Part shown: one piece after another, positions 20,297 to 28,790 of the stretch
Position numbering within the stretch: the first letter of the stretch is position 1
Layout: every line of letters begins with the position of its first letter
Source of the DNA: an uncultured Amylibacter sp.
Lineage (GTDB): Bacteria; Pseudomonadota; Alphaproteobacteria; Rhodobacterales; Rhodobacteraceae
Assembly: GCA_947497475.1 (NCBI GenBank)
Contig: CANMGS010000002.1
Coordinates: forward strand, 806,001-870,000
Length of the DNA: 64,000 bases
Direction: 5' to 3'
Notes under the pieces: model-generated
Told to the model about the DNA's origin: nothing
Seen by the model: the letters and a program-made list of their open reading frames with translations, nothing else
Database searches by the model: none
Program-made: the position numbers and the translations under genes

Positions 20297-21508
20297 TTAG
20301 ACGTCTTTATGTAAATCGGAATAAAGAAGTAAGCCATATCCACATAATAATGCGGATAATTGCCCCCAAATTGAAGAAAAGGCGATCCAATCCATACCAA
20401 GACTTTTTGAAATATCGCCTAAATTTTTATTGCCATCTACAGCGGCCAATAGCTTAGCTGCAATTGGCGGCATAGTTAACCCAATCTTTTGTCCATCAAT
20501 ATGAATCTGTAACATTCCAGTTTTTAAAATAACCTGAGCCGCTTGTTTTGCATCTGCTCCAATAAAGTGCGGGATCAAGGCGTGGTTACTTAAAGCTATT
20601 TTCTCGCCCTGCCCGATTTTGTGCGCATACCCAACATGCGTTTTTAATGTCCCACGTAATTTTTCTGCAATATGCATTTTATCTAACTCGGATAAGTTAT
20701 TGGGTATGTCATACCCATTCGGCAGGAAATCTTTCAGATTATATAACGCAGGTTGCGTAAAGCTGCTTAACTCCAGCCCAGCATTGGATAAATAACCAGC
20801 TAATTCCTTTACAGACGTAGCACGGTCTTGGTTATGTAAAAGCAAATCATAAAATCCAGCATCTCCATCCTTATGATCGCCAACAAGTTCATTCCGCTTA
20901 AAAGGATGGTTTTCAGGTACACGTTTGAAAATATCTTGCCCAAAGTGCAAGCGTTCTTCAGGTGCCATATGTACAGTCATTGCACCAAAAGCTTCTTGCA
21001 ATGGATAGACGCCACTACGCCCATAAGGGGCGTAAACCATAAATCCAAGCCCACCATGCGGTGCTAAAGCATTCGAAAGCGCAGTAAATCCTGCTTGTGT
21101 ATCCTCCAAATGATGAAGCACGCCACAACAATCGATATAATCGAACTCGCCATGATTAGCGGCATCAAGCAGGCTGCCTGTTACAAACTTAATATTTTTC
21201 AACCCACGGATTTTAGCCCGCTCTTCTGCTATTTTGCGTGTCGAAGTGGAGAGATCAATATATGTAATATGATATGGCCGTTTCGCGTCGGTTAAAAGTT
21301 GGGCAATTTGAATCAAACCGTCACCAGAGCCGCCGCCAGCAACCAGAACTTTTATAGATTTTGACCAATCTCGTTTGCCCCCAAAAAGATGGTGGTCAAT
21401 TTCCAATGGGTTTGAGGGAGATCCTGAAATTAGCCTTTTACGTTCATCACTTGGATCACGCTCAGGGTACGGGTAAGCATTATAATGATCTTCAATCGTC
21501 GCAGACAC
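20297..21508 (-). CDS. Class I SAM-dependent methyltransferase, with extra C-terminal domain
   Basis: A 403-residue cytoplasmic protein. It starts MSATIEDHYNAYPYPERDP; the YPYP start is shared by a group of methyltransferases. The nucleotide-binding motif I is VLVAGGGSGDGLIQIAQ at about residue 50, and post-motif DYIDCCGVLHHL follows at about 125. The C-terminal 150 residues are not part of the methyltransferase fold and end in a small helical region (LGDISKSLGMDWIAFSSIWGQL). The substrate is not evident. It is convergent with glnA and shares its terminator region; no partner gene lies on its strand. Confidence 0.82.
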   Translation of the reverse strand: MSATIEDHYNAYPYPERDPSDERKRLISGSPSNPLEIDHHLFGGKRDWSKSIKVLVAGGGSGDGLIQIAQLLTDAKRPYHITYIDLSTSTRKIAEERAKIRGLKNIKFVTGSLLDAANHGEFDYIDCCGVLHHLEDTQAGFTALSNALAPHGGLGFMVYAPYGRSGVYPLQEAFGAMTVHMAPEERLHFGQDIFKRVPENHPFKRNELVGDHKDGDAGFYDLLLHNQDRATSVKELAGYLSNAGLELSSFTQPALYNLKDFLPNGYDIPNNLSELDKMHIAEKLRGTLKTHVGYAHKIGQGEKIALSNHALIPHFIGADAKQAAQVILKTGMLQIHIDGQKIGLTMPPIAAKLLAAVDGNKNLGDISKSLGMDWIAFSSIWGQLSALLCGYGLLLYSDLHKDV

Positions 21509-21659
21509 TTGCGGGCTTCCTTAAAAAAATCTGTCTCAACACTGCCTACAATACTAATCCCAATTGCACCACTAAAGAGTATAAACGTACACAATCAAAA
21601 CAGTAGCTTTCAAAAGTAACATCTGTAGACTGGTATAAGACAAAATAAAAAGTGCGCAC

Positions 21660-23396
21660 GTGATTAGATCTTTTATTTCATTACTATTACAGCCTGACCA
21701 CAAAGGGCTGTATCATGTCAGCAAAGCGGCTATGGCTCGCATCAAAATCAGGACAATCATCATAGGTGGGCTCGCCGCCATCGTTTTAACAGTATATCCA
21801 ACACATATCGTTTTATCTTGGATCATTCCTTTGATCATAATTGATCGCATGAATGTTCCTGTCGAAAACCGATTAATAGCCGATTATGAACGCGATAAAA
21901 CATTCTCACGAAGATTACGGATATTCTACCTGTTTATATCATGGCTAGAGTCTGTGTTCATTGCAGGGCTCTTTATCCATATTTCTTTGTTGGAACATAA
22001 CCATGCGCATTTTATCCCCTACGTGGTTATTATGGCAGCAACAATCTATATTATTAGCACGATGTTCCACAGTGCCATATTCTTATTTGGACATCTCGTC
22101 ATTCATAATTCAGCTATTATCTTTACAGCATTATGGAATGTTTACATAAGCTCTCCAGATGAAAAAGGACTTGCATGGGCTGAGTTTTTCACAACCCTCG
22201 TCTTAATCTACTTCACAATAGATATTGCGCGATATTTCTACCGTAACTATCTGGAAAGCGATCGCAAACAAAATACACTCAATGCGGCCTTGAAACGCGC
22301 CCAAGAATTAACCCAAGTGAAAAGCGATCTTTTGTCCACTGTTGGACATGAGTTACGCACCCCACTGAATGGGATACTTGGCTTTTCTAAGGTTATGCAA
22401 ACAACAAAACTATCCCGCAAACAAAGTGAATATATCGACCTGATCGAAGGTGCCGGAAAAGATTTAAATATATTGTTATCAAACATCTTAGACAGTGAAG
22501 CAATCGAAGGAGGTCGTTTTGAACATAAGCCAACCGAAACGAACATTCCAAATCTTCTTTTCAGACTAAAGAAAACTTTTGAAGTTGTAGCACAGGACAA
22601 AGACTTAGATATTATCCTCGATGTTAGTGAAAATTTCCCCAGTAAAGTTATGATCGATGAAACACGCTTGGGGCAATGCATTTCTAATCTTCTATCAAAC
22701 GCTGTGCGCTTCACCAAAATAGGCAGGATAACAATACGTGCATTTATTATAGATGGTACACCAACGTCCACTTTACATATCAGTGTTGTTGATACTGGCG
22801 TCGGTATATCCCCCGCTCAGAAAAGTCAGATATTTGATAAATTTACCAAAGCAGATAATCAAATATCACAAGTACAAGGAACTGGCTTAGGACTTTGGCT
22901 GATAAGCAATATTGCAAAAGCAATGGATGGTGAATTAACCCTAACTGGCTCTTCATACGAAGGCAGCCAATTTGAATTAAAATTCAACGTAAAAAATACT
23001 GACATTAATACGCCGCAAAACATCGGAACATTAAAAAATACACGTATCTTACATATTGAAGATACACAAACAAACCTCATACTCGTGCGTATTCTACTCG
23101 AAGAAAAACACGCCAAGGTGATAGACGCTCAAACAGGTGAAAAAGCACTTAAACTTTTAGAGTCAGACGGTTTTGATATGATCTTATGCGATGTGCAATT
23201 GCCAGATTGCGATGGCAACACATTACTAAAAGATATCCGAAAACTAGACAATCAAAACGCGAACCTACCAGTCATTGCACTTACAGCCCAACCAGAAAAA
23301 ATTGAAAAGACTGATGAATGCGATGGATTTCACACGATTCTACCCAAACCAATTGATCCAAACCTTTTACTTTCGACACTAATTAAGTTGAATTGA
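21660..23396 (+). CDS. Membrane hybrid sensor histidine kinase with C-terminal receiver domain
   Basis: The N-terminal part (about residues 30-195) has several membrane helices and no large periplasmic domain. The HisKA phosphoacceptor is His230 in STVGHELRTPLNGIL. The ATPase domain shows SNLLSNAVRFT, VVDTGVGISP and GTGLGLWLI. A receiver domain at about residues 465-578 has ILCDVQLPDCDG with the phosphorylatable Asp. There is no separate response regulator beside it, so its output may run through a phosphotransfer protein elsewhere. GTG 21660 is used as start; an upstream ribosome site is weak, so the true start may be a few codons inside. The signal sensed is unknown. Confidence 0.88.
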   Translation: MIRSFISLLLQPDHKGLYHVSKAAMARIKIRTIIIGGLAAIVLTVYPTHIVLSWIIPLIIIDRMNVPVENRLIADYERDKTFSRRLRIFYLFISWLESVFIAGLFIHISLLEHNHAHFIPYVVIMAATIYIISTMFHSAIFLFGHLVIHNSAIIFTALWNVYISSPDEKGLAWAEFFTTLVLIYFTIDIARYFYRNYLESDRKQNTLNAALKRAQELTQVKSDLLSTVGHELRTPLNGILGFSKVMQTTKLSRKQSEYIDLIEGAGKDLNILLSNILDSEAIEGGRFEHKPTETNIPNLLFRLKKTFEVVAQDKDLDIILDVSENFPSKVMIDETRLGQCISNLLSNAVRFTKIGRITIRAFIIDGTPTSTLHISVVDTGVGISPAQKSQIFDKFTKADNQISQVQGTGLGLWLISNIAKAMDGELTLTGSSYEGSQFELKFNVKNTDINTPQNIGTLKNTRILHIEDTQTNLILVRILLEEKHAKVIDAQTGEKALKLLESDGFDMILCDVQLPDCDGNTLLKDIRKLDNQNANLPVIALTAQPEKIEKTDECDGFHTILPKPIDPNLLLSTLIKLN

Positions 23397-23476
23397 AGTC
23401 AACAAAAAACAAAATTAACTCATGACAAGAGTGCATATAATAGAGAAATTATATTGTTCTTAAAATATTAGACGTG

Positions 23477-23526
23477 AAAACGACACTTTACTTCAAATAA
23501 ACGATATCAAGTGTTCGTTTTTTCTT
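23477..23526 (+). terminator. Possible terminator after the histidine kinase gene
   Basis: AAAACGACACTT (23477-23488) pairs with AAGTGTTCGTTTT (one bulged T) across a 20-base loop, followed by further Ts. The loop is long, so strength is uncertain. Confidence 0.4.
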
Positions 23527-23556
23527 ATTTTAAAAAAAGTTGATGATTTTTTCTTA

Positions 23557-23593
23557 CGTCAAGCTTGACGGCAGAGTTTCAGCATCGCTTAAT
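23557..23593 (+). promoter_or_regulatory. Candidate promoter and palindromic operator of the betaine/DMSP-type transporter
   Basis: CGTCAAGCTTGACG at 23557-23570 is a perfect 14-bp palindrome. Its right half supplies a -35 box TTGACG (23565-23570). Seventeen bases later CTTAAT (23588-23593) fits a -10 box. A protein binding the palindrome would block or recruit RNA polymerase. Start codon of the substrate-binding protein gene is about 80 bases downstream. The regulator is unknown. Confidence 0.42.
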
Positions 23594-23673
23594 ACCGCCA
23601 GAGCTGCGGGGACTATGAAAACACCGACAGCCAGTATGTAAAAACATACAAAACAACATGGGAGACTAAATTA

Positions 23674-24681
23674 ATGATCAATCAAATTAAAGGTATCGCC
23701 GCATTCGCTGTTGGCGCTACGCTTATGTCATCTGCTGCTCACGCTGCTTGCGGTGACATTTCTATCGCTGAAATGAACTGGGCATCCGCTGAATTCATGG
23801 CAAACGTAGACGCAATCATCCTTGAAAAGGGCTACGGCTGTAACGTTGAGCTAGTACCAGGTGCTACAACAACAACATTCGCATCTATGAACGAAAAAGC
23901 ACAACCAGACGTAGCTCCAGAGCTATGGGCAAACGCTGTTGCCGAACCTCTAAACGCTGCTATCGACGAAGGTCGTATGTCTGTAGCAAACGAAGGTCCA
24001 ATCGTAGGTGCTGGTGACGGTTATTACATCAACCCAGTGGTTGCTAAAAACCACCCAGAGCTAAACACTCTAGAAAAAATCTTGGAGCGCCCTGACTTGT
24101 TCCCAGATGCAGAGGATCCATCAAAAGGCGCTATCATCGGTTGTCCTGCTGGTTGGGGTTGTCAGCTAATCAACGCAAACCTTTTCCGTGCTTTCGACAT
24201 GGAAGCAAAAGGCTGGAAATTAGTTGACCCAGGTTCTGCTGCTGGTCTTGACGGTTCTGTAACTAAAGCAACAGAGCGCGATCAAATGTGGCTTGGCTAC
24301 TACTGGTCACCAACAGCTCTTGCTGGTCGTCTAAACCTACAACCACTTGCTGTAGAACAAGAGTGGGCTGGCCGTGAGAACTGGGATGGCTGTATTTCTA
24401 AGCCAGAGCAAGAATGTGCTGATCCTAAGCCATCATCTTGGACTGTATCTGTTGTAAACACAGTGATCACAAAAGAAGCTGCTGAAAAAGGTGGCGAAGC
24501 TATGGATTACTTCGGTAAGCGTACTTTCCCAGCTGACGTAATGGGCGGCATGTTGGTATTCATGGCTGATGAGCAAGCTGCAGGTGAAGATGCTGCAATC
24601 GAATTCATGAGCAAGCACAAAGATCTATGGAAATCATGGGTTTCTGAAGAAGCTGCTGCAAAAATCGAAGCTTCACTTTAA
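23674..24681 (+). CDS. proX: Periplasmic substrate-binding protein of a betaine/DMSP-type ABC transporter (ProX/OpuAC family; candidate DmpX)
   Basis: A 335-residue secreted binding protein with a signal peptide ending at AHA before residue 25 (AACGDISIAEMNW). The OpuAC fold is recognised from MNWASAEF, the ELWANAV segment, GDGYYINPVVAK and LGYYWSPTALAG. These supply several Trp and Tyr residues of the kind that cage quaternary ammonium or sulfonium groups by cation-pi contacts. Four internal Cys could form disulfides. It is first in an operon with permease and ATPase genes, and the DMSP lyase gene follows. DmpXWV DMSP importers have been described in marine Rhodobacterales; assignment here rests on context, and glycine betaine remains possible. 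Confidence 0.88.
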   Translation: MINQIKGIAAFAVGATLMSSAAHAACGDISIAEMNWASAEFMANVDAIILEKGYGCNVELVPGATTTTFASMNEKAQPDVAPELWANAVAEPLNAAIDEGRMSVANEGPIVGAGDGYYINPVVAKNHPELNTLEKILERPDLFPDAEDPSKGAIIGCPAGWGCQLINANLFRAFDMEAKGWKLVDPGSAAGLDGSVTKATERDQMWLGYYWSPTALAGRLNLQPLAVEQEWAGRENWDGCISKPEQECADPKPSSWTVSVVNTVITKEAAEKGGEAMDYFGKRTFPADVMGGMLVFMADEQAAGEDAAIEFMSKHKDLWKSWVSEEAAAKIEASL

Positions 24682-24695
24682 GCTGTAATTAAATT

Positions 24696-24730
24696 GACCC
24701 ACCACTGGACGCCAGTGGTGGGTCTTTTTT
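24696..24730 (+). terminator. Perfect hairpin terminator between the binding-protein and permease genes
   Basis: GACCCACCACTGG and CCAGTGGTGGGTC form a flawless 13-bp stem with a three-base loop, followed by six Ts. It sits inside the operon, so it should let only part of transcription reach the permease and ATPase, giving an excess of binding protein. Confidence 0.92.
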
Positions 24731-24754
24731 ATATAAAAACCAGAGGGAAAAACA

Positions 24755-25675
24755 ATGGCAGAAGACAGTCTCATAGATTGGTCTAAGCTGACTTGGATAG
24801 AGCCCCCCGTTATGGGCCGCCAAGACTTACGAGATCTAAAAAAAGGTATTGATGGTTCATTCCGCGATTTCATCCGTGAAAATGGTGAATGGATCGAAAA
24901 TATCTTCGAACCACTAAAGTGGATACTTATTAAATTCGAACATGCAATGGTTGGGATGCCATGGCCACTATTCTTAGTGATCGTCGCAGGCCTATCATAT
25001 CTAGGCTCCCGAAGCTGGAAACTATCTTTAGGTGCTGTTCTTTCATTCATTCTAATCGGTTGGTTAGACATGTGGGAAGGCACAATGGCAACTGTTGCCA
25101 TGGTCTCGGTCGCCACATTCTTATGTATTGCCATTGGTATTCCCATCGGGGTTTGGATGTCGCGCTCAGATCGTGTTCAAGGTGCTATCGTTCCAGTTTT
25201 GGACATCATGCAAACAATCCCAAGCTTCGTTTACCTAATTCCGGTGGTTATGCTGCTCGGTATCGGTAAAGCACCAGCTTTGATCGCTGTGATGATCTAT
25301 GCGATCCCACCAATTGTGCGCCTAACTAATCTCGGTATTCGCCTTGTGGACAAAGAAACATTGGAAGCAGCTGACGCATTTGGTGCAAATAAAAAAGAAC
25401 GTCTCTTCGGTGTTCAAATTCCACTGGCTCTGCCAAACATCTTCGCAGGTGTGAACCAAACGATCATGATGGCTTTGGCCATGGTTGTGATTGCTGCGAT
25501 GATTGGTGCAGGTGGTCTGGGTACTCCAGTGCTACGCGCCGTGAACAACCAATACCTAGCACTTGGTGTATTTAACGGTATGGCAATTGTTGCGATTGCG
25601 ATCATCTTCGATCGTGTATCTCAAGCATATGGTAAGCGGTTGCAGAAACATCGCGAAGGAGGCCACGGTGTCTGA
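24755..25675 (+). CDS. proW: Betaine/DMSP-type ABC transporter permease (ProW/OpuAB family; candidate DmpW)
   Basis: A 306-residue inner membrane permease. A soluble N-terminal stretch of about 70 residues precedes the membrane helices, as in ProW. The ATPase-contacting EAA loop is EAADAFGANKKERLFGVQIP, followed by LALPNIFAGVNQTIMMALAMVVIAAMIG. GAGGG precedes the ATG. The ATPase gene overlaps its end by eight bases, so the two are translationally coupled. It is read through the terminator that follows the binding-protein gene. Confidence 0.93.
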   Translation: MAEDSLIDWSKLTWIEPPVMGRQDLRDLKKGIDGSFRDFIRENGEWIENIFEPLKWILIKFEHAMVGMPWPLFLVIVAGLSYLGSRSWKLSLGAVLSFILIGWLDMWEGTMATVAMVSVATFLCIAIGIPIGVWMSRSDRVQGAIVPVLDIMQTIPSFVYLIPVVMLLGIGKAPALIAVMIYAIPPIVRLTNLGIRLVDKETLEAADAFGANKKERLFGVQIPLALPNIFAGVNQTIMMALAMVVIAAMIGAGGLGTPVLRAVNNQYLALGVFNGMAIVAIAIIFDRVSQAYGKRLQKHREGGHGV

Positions 25676-26717
25676 TCTTAAAGTACAAATCAAAAACCTT
25701 TACAAAATCTTTGGTAAAAATCCTAAAAGCATGGTCAAACATGTTGAGGGCGGCATGTCTAAACCAGACTTGTTGAAAAACCACGGACACGTAATTGGCC
25801 TAAACAACATCAACCTAGATATCCCTGCAAAGGGTATCCAAGTGATCATGGGCTTGTCTGGTTCAGGTAAATCTACCCTGATCCGTCACATCAACCGCCT
25901 TATTGAACCAACTGCTGGTGAAATGATTGTTGATGGACAAGATGTTTTGACCATGTCACCCGATGCATTGCGCGACTTCCGTCGCTTCAACGCATCAATG
26001 GTGTTCCAAAAATTCGCACTTCTCCCACACCGTACGGTGATCAAGAACGTTCTTTACGGTCTTGAAATCCAAGGTATCGAAGAAAAAGAAGCAATGGAAC
26101 GCGGCCAAAAATGGTTGGAACGTGTGGGCCTAAAAGGGTTCGAAGAACACTACCCTGCGCAACTATCTGGCGGTATGCAACAACGTGTGGGCCTTGCCCG
26201 CGCTTTGGCAACAGATGCTGACATCCTACTGATGGACGAAGCTTTCTCTGCCCTTGACCCGTTGATCCGTACAGATATGCAGAACATCCTTTTGGAACTG
26301 CAAGAAGAGCTGCACAAAACGATCATCTTTATCACACACGATTTGGATGAGGCTTTGCGCATTGGTGACAACATCGCAATCTTGCGCGATGGTGCCATGG
26401 TTCAAACTGGCTCAGCTCAGGACATCGTTCTGAACCCAGCTGATGAATACGTCACGGACTTTATCCAAGACATCAACCGTGCACGCGTTCTGGAACTGAA
26501 CTCAATCATGGGTAAAAAGCCAGCTAAAGCGACTGCTTTGAAACTGGACAAATCCATGGTGATTGACGTTGCAATGCAAGAGCTTTCAAACGCAAAAGCA
26601 AAATCTGCAACAGTTGTCGATGGCAACAAAGTGGTTGGCTCTGTGACTATGGACTCAATGGTGCAAGCCATTGCACGTCCAGATGGCGAAGTAAAAGGCA
26701 TCGACTCTTACCGCTAA
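25668..26717 (+). CDS. proV: Betaine/DMSP-type ABC transporter ATP-binding protein (ProV/OpuAA family; candidate DmpV)
   Basis: A 349-residue ATPase with Walker A GLSGSGKST, signature LSGGMQQRVGLARAL and Walker B ILLMDEAFSALDP. The C-terminal segment SATVVDGNKVVGSVTMDSMV resembles part of a CBS domain, the osmosensing element of ProV/OpuAA, but is shorter than a full pair. The start is GTG 25668 (VSDLKVQIKNLYKIF), preceded by GAAGGAGG and overlapping the permease stop; codons further upstream lie inside the permease gene and are not ProV-like. Confidence 0.94.
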   Translation: MSDLKVQIKNLYKIFGKNPKSMVKHVEGGMSKPDLLKNHGHVIGLNNINLDIPAKGIQVIMGLSGSGKSTLIRHINRLIEPTAGEMIVDGQDVLTMSPDALRDFRRFNASMVFQKFALLPHRTVIKNVLYGLEIQGIEEKEAMERGQKWLERVGLKGFEEHYPAQLSGGMQQRVGLARALATDADILLMDEAFSALDPLIRTDMQNILLELQEELHKTIIFITHDLDEALRIGDNIAILRDGAMVQTGSAQDIVLNPADEYVTDFIQDINRARVLELNSIMGKKPAKATALKLDKSMVIDVAMQELSNAKAKSATVVDGNKVVGSVTMDSMVQAIARPDGEVKGIDSYR

Positions 26718-26740
26718 GATCACAACAAACATTACAATCA

Positions 26741-26765
26741 GGGCCTCCAATTGGGGGCCCTTTTT
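26741..26765 (+). terminator. Rho-independent terminator after the transporter operon
   Basis: GGGCCTCC pairs with GGGGGCCC (one U-G pair) across AATT, then TTTTT. It separates the transporter from the DUF4345-dddP genes. A TATAAT at 26797-26802, without a clear -35 box, could start a new transcript there. Confidence 0.85.
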
Positions 26766-26827
26766 ATATGGACAGCTGCTTTTAAAGTCGCCAAACTATA
26801 ATAATAGGGAAATAAGGGGATCCTAAG

Positions 26828-27262
26828 ATGTCATTTCATATCTTACGCGCACTGTTATTCTTATCTAGCATCTTGATTATGGTTATCGGCAGCTCATACT
26901 TTTTTCTAGGGCCAGACATGGCCTTCAACCTAATGTTAGATCTTATGAAACCCATCTTAGGCGAACAACCACCCATCGTAGAAATGTCACCAGCAAATGT
27001 TGATAGCGAAATCCGTACATTATCCCCAATGATGGTTGCATATGGTTTTATGGTATTTCTATGCGCCAAACACCTTAGAACACACCTATATTATGTCCCT
27101 CACTTACTTGGTCTCTTTATGATTGTGGGCAGTGGGCGCATCCTGTCATACATCTTTGTCGGCAACCCACATCCATTATTTCTGGTTCTAGCTGCTGTAG
27201 AACTTGGTGTGCCTATTTTCATATATCTGGTCTATCGTTTCACCATATCCAGAATGGCATAA
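26828..27262 (+). CDS. DUF4345 family small membrane protein
   Basis: A 144-residue inner membrane protein with four predicted helices (about residues 8-32, 68-82, 92-112 and 118-138). It contains a GSSYFFLGPD turn after the first helix and the RTLSPMMVAYGFMVFLCAK segment typical of DUF4345. Function is unknown. It lies 100 bases ahead of dddP on the same strand and after the transporter terminator, so it may share a transcript with dddP. A role in DMSP handling would be guesswork. Confidence 0.78.
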   Translation: MSFHILRALLFLSSILIMVIGSSYFFLGPDMAFNLMLDLMKPILGEQPPIVEMSPANVDSEIRTLSPMMVAYGFMVFLCAKHLRTHLYYVPHLLGLFMIVGSGRILSYIFVGNPHPLFLVLAAVELGVPIFIYLVYRFTISRMA

Positions 27263-27363
27263 GGCACGTCCTGTTCACGACATTTTTGCCCCATCAAAGA
27301 CGCAAACAGAATTGCCAAGAACACATCTGCATGCTCACCTAAACGAAAGGGAGTGTTGTACAG

Positions 27364-28692
27364 ATGAATACGCATTATTCAGACACACGTAAAATAGACC
27401 CAACACGTGGTGACACGCTAGCCGATGGTAGCCCAAATGACGGTGATCGCATTGAAATCGGCCCCACACTATTGGCTTTACGCGAATGGGAGACAGCAGG
27501 ATTAACGCCTCCCAATCTGGATGCAATGCGTAAATATCGTTGGGAACGCTTGACCAAACACATCGTTGATCGTGATTACGGCGGCTTGCTTATATTCGAC
27601 CCACTGAATATTCGTTATGCCACAGACAGCACAAATATGCAGTTGTGGAACACTCATAATCCGTTTCGCGCCGTCCTTTTATGTGCAGATGGATATATGG
27701 TGATTTGGGATTATAAAAACTCCCCTTTCCTATCAACATTCAATCCTTTGGTACGCGAACAACGTTCAGGTGCCGATCTCTTCTATTTTGATCGTGGCGA
27801 TAAAGTAGATGTCGCAGCGGATGTCTTTTCCAAAGAGGTTCGCGATCTGATTAATGAACATGGTGGCGGCAATAATCGCCTCGCCGTTGATAAAGCAATG
27901 CTCAATGGCATCCGTGCCTTAGAAGCCCAAGGTTTTGAGATTATGCCAGGTGAAGAAGTTACCGAAAAATCCCGCAGTATAAAAGGCCCAGATGAAATTC
28001 TCGCCATGCGCTGTGCGTCTCATGCCTGCGAAGCATCTATCCTAGAGATGTTTGAAGGGACACAGGTCGGTATGTCCGAAGATGAGATTTGGGCTGAGCT
28101 GCATAAATCCAACATCAAACGCGGCGGTGAATGGATTGAAACGCGCCTCCTTGCAACTGGCCCACGCACTAATCCATGGTTTCAAGAATGTGGCCCACGC
28201 CGTTTACAAAACAACGAAATTCTCGCCTTTGATACCGACTTAGTCGGGTGTTACGGCATTTGTATTGATATCAGTCGCACATGGTGGATCGGCGATCAAA
28301 AACCACGCCAAGATATGATTTATGCAATGCAACACGCCCATGAACACATCATGACCAATATGGCATTGATGAAACCTGGTGTGTCCATGCGTGATCTGAC
28401 ATTCAAAGGTCACCAACTGGATGATCAATACATCAAAGGCCAATATGGATGCCGTTTCCACGGTGTTGGCCTTTGCGATGAATGGCCGTTAATTGCATAT
28501 AAAGAAGGCTATGTCGAAGGCGCCTTTGATTATGAATTAGAGGCTGGAATGGTACTTTGTGCAGAAGCGCTGGTCAGCCCAGAAGGCGGAGATTTCTCGA
28601 TTAAACTCGAAGATCAGGTTCTGGTTACAGAAGACGGATTTGAAAATTTGACGAAATATCCGTTCTGCCCACACCTCATGGATGAAACATAA
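27364..28692 (+). CDS. dddP: DMSP lyase DddP (M24 metallopeptidase fold)
   Basis: Cleaves dimethylsulfoniopropionate to dimethyl sulfide and acrylate in the cytoplasm. The sequence follows known roseobacter DddP closely from the start (SDTRKIDPTRGDTL) through YATDSTNMQLWN and MVIWDYKNSPFLSTFNPLV to the end. The six metal ligands known for DddP are all present: Asp290, Asp292, Asp302, His366, Glu401 and Glu416, each five positions lower than the published numbering of a roseobacter enzyme as I recall it. At 442 residues it is full length, and GGGAG precedes the start. Being next to a betaine/DMSP-type importer strongly supports a DMSP role. Confidence 0.95.
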   Translation: MNTHYSDTRKIDPTRGDTLADGSPNDGDRIEIGPTLLALREWETAGLTPPNLDAMRKYRWERLTKHIVDRDYGGLLIFDPLNIRYATDSTNMQLWNTHNPFRAVLLCADGYMVIWDYKNSPFLSTFNPLVREQRSGADLFYFDRGDKVDVAADVFSKEVRDLINEHGGGNNRLAVDKAMLNGIRALEAQGFEIMPGEEVTEKSRSIKGPDEILAMRCASHACEASILEMFEGTQVGMSEDEIWAELHKSNIKRGGEWIETRLLATGPRTNPWFQECGPRRLQNNEILAFDTDLVGCYGICIDISRTWWIGDQKPRQDMIYAMQHAHEHIMTNMALMKPGVSMRDLTFKGHQLDDQYIKGQYGCRFHGVGLCDEWPLIAYKEGYVEGAFDYELEAGMVLCAEALVSPEGGDFSIKLEDQVLVTEDGFENLTKYPFCPHLMDET

Positions 28693-28790
28693 GGCGCCTA
28701 ACCCTCACAAGCACGTGAATTTCCCTTTCATTCCCTTGCTAACGCCCTGCTCTTGCTTAATTTGAAGACAAGCCACAGGAGTTCCCCTCT

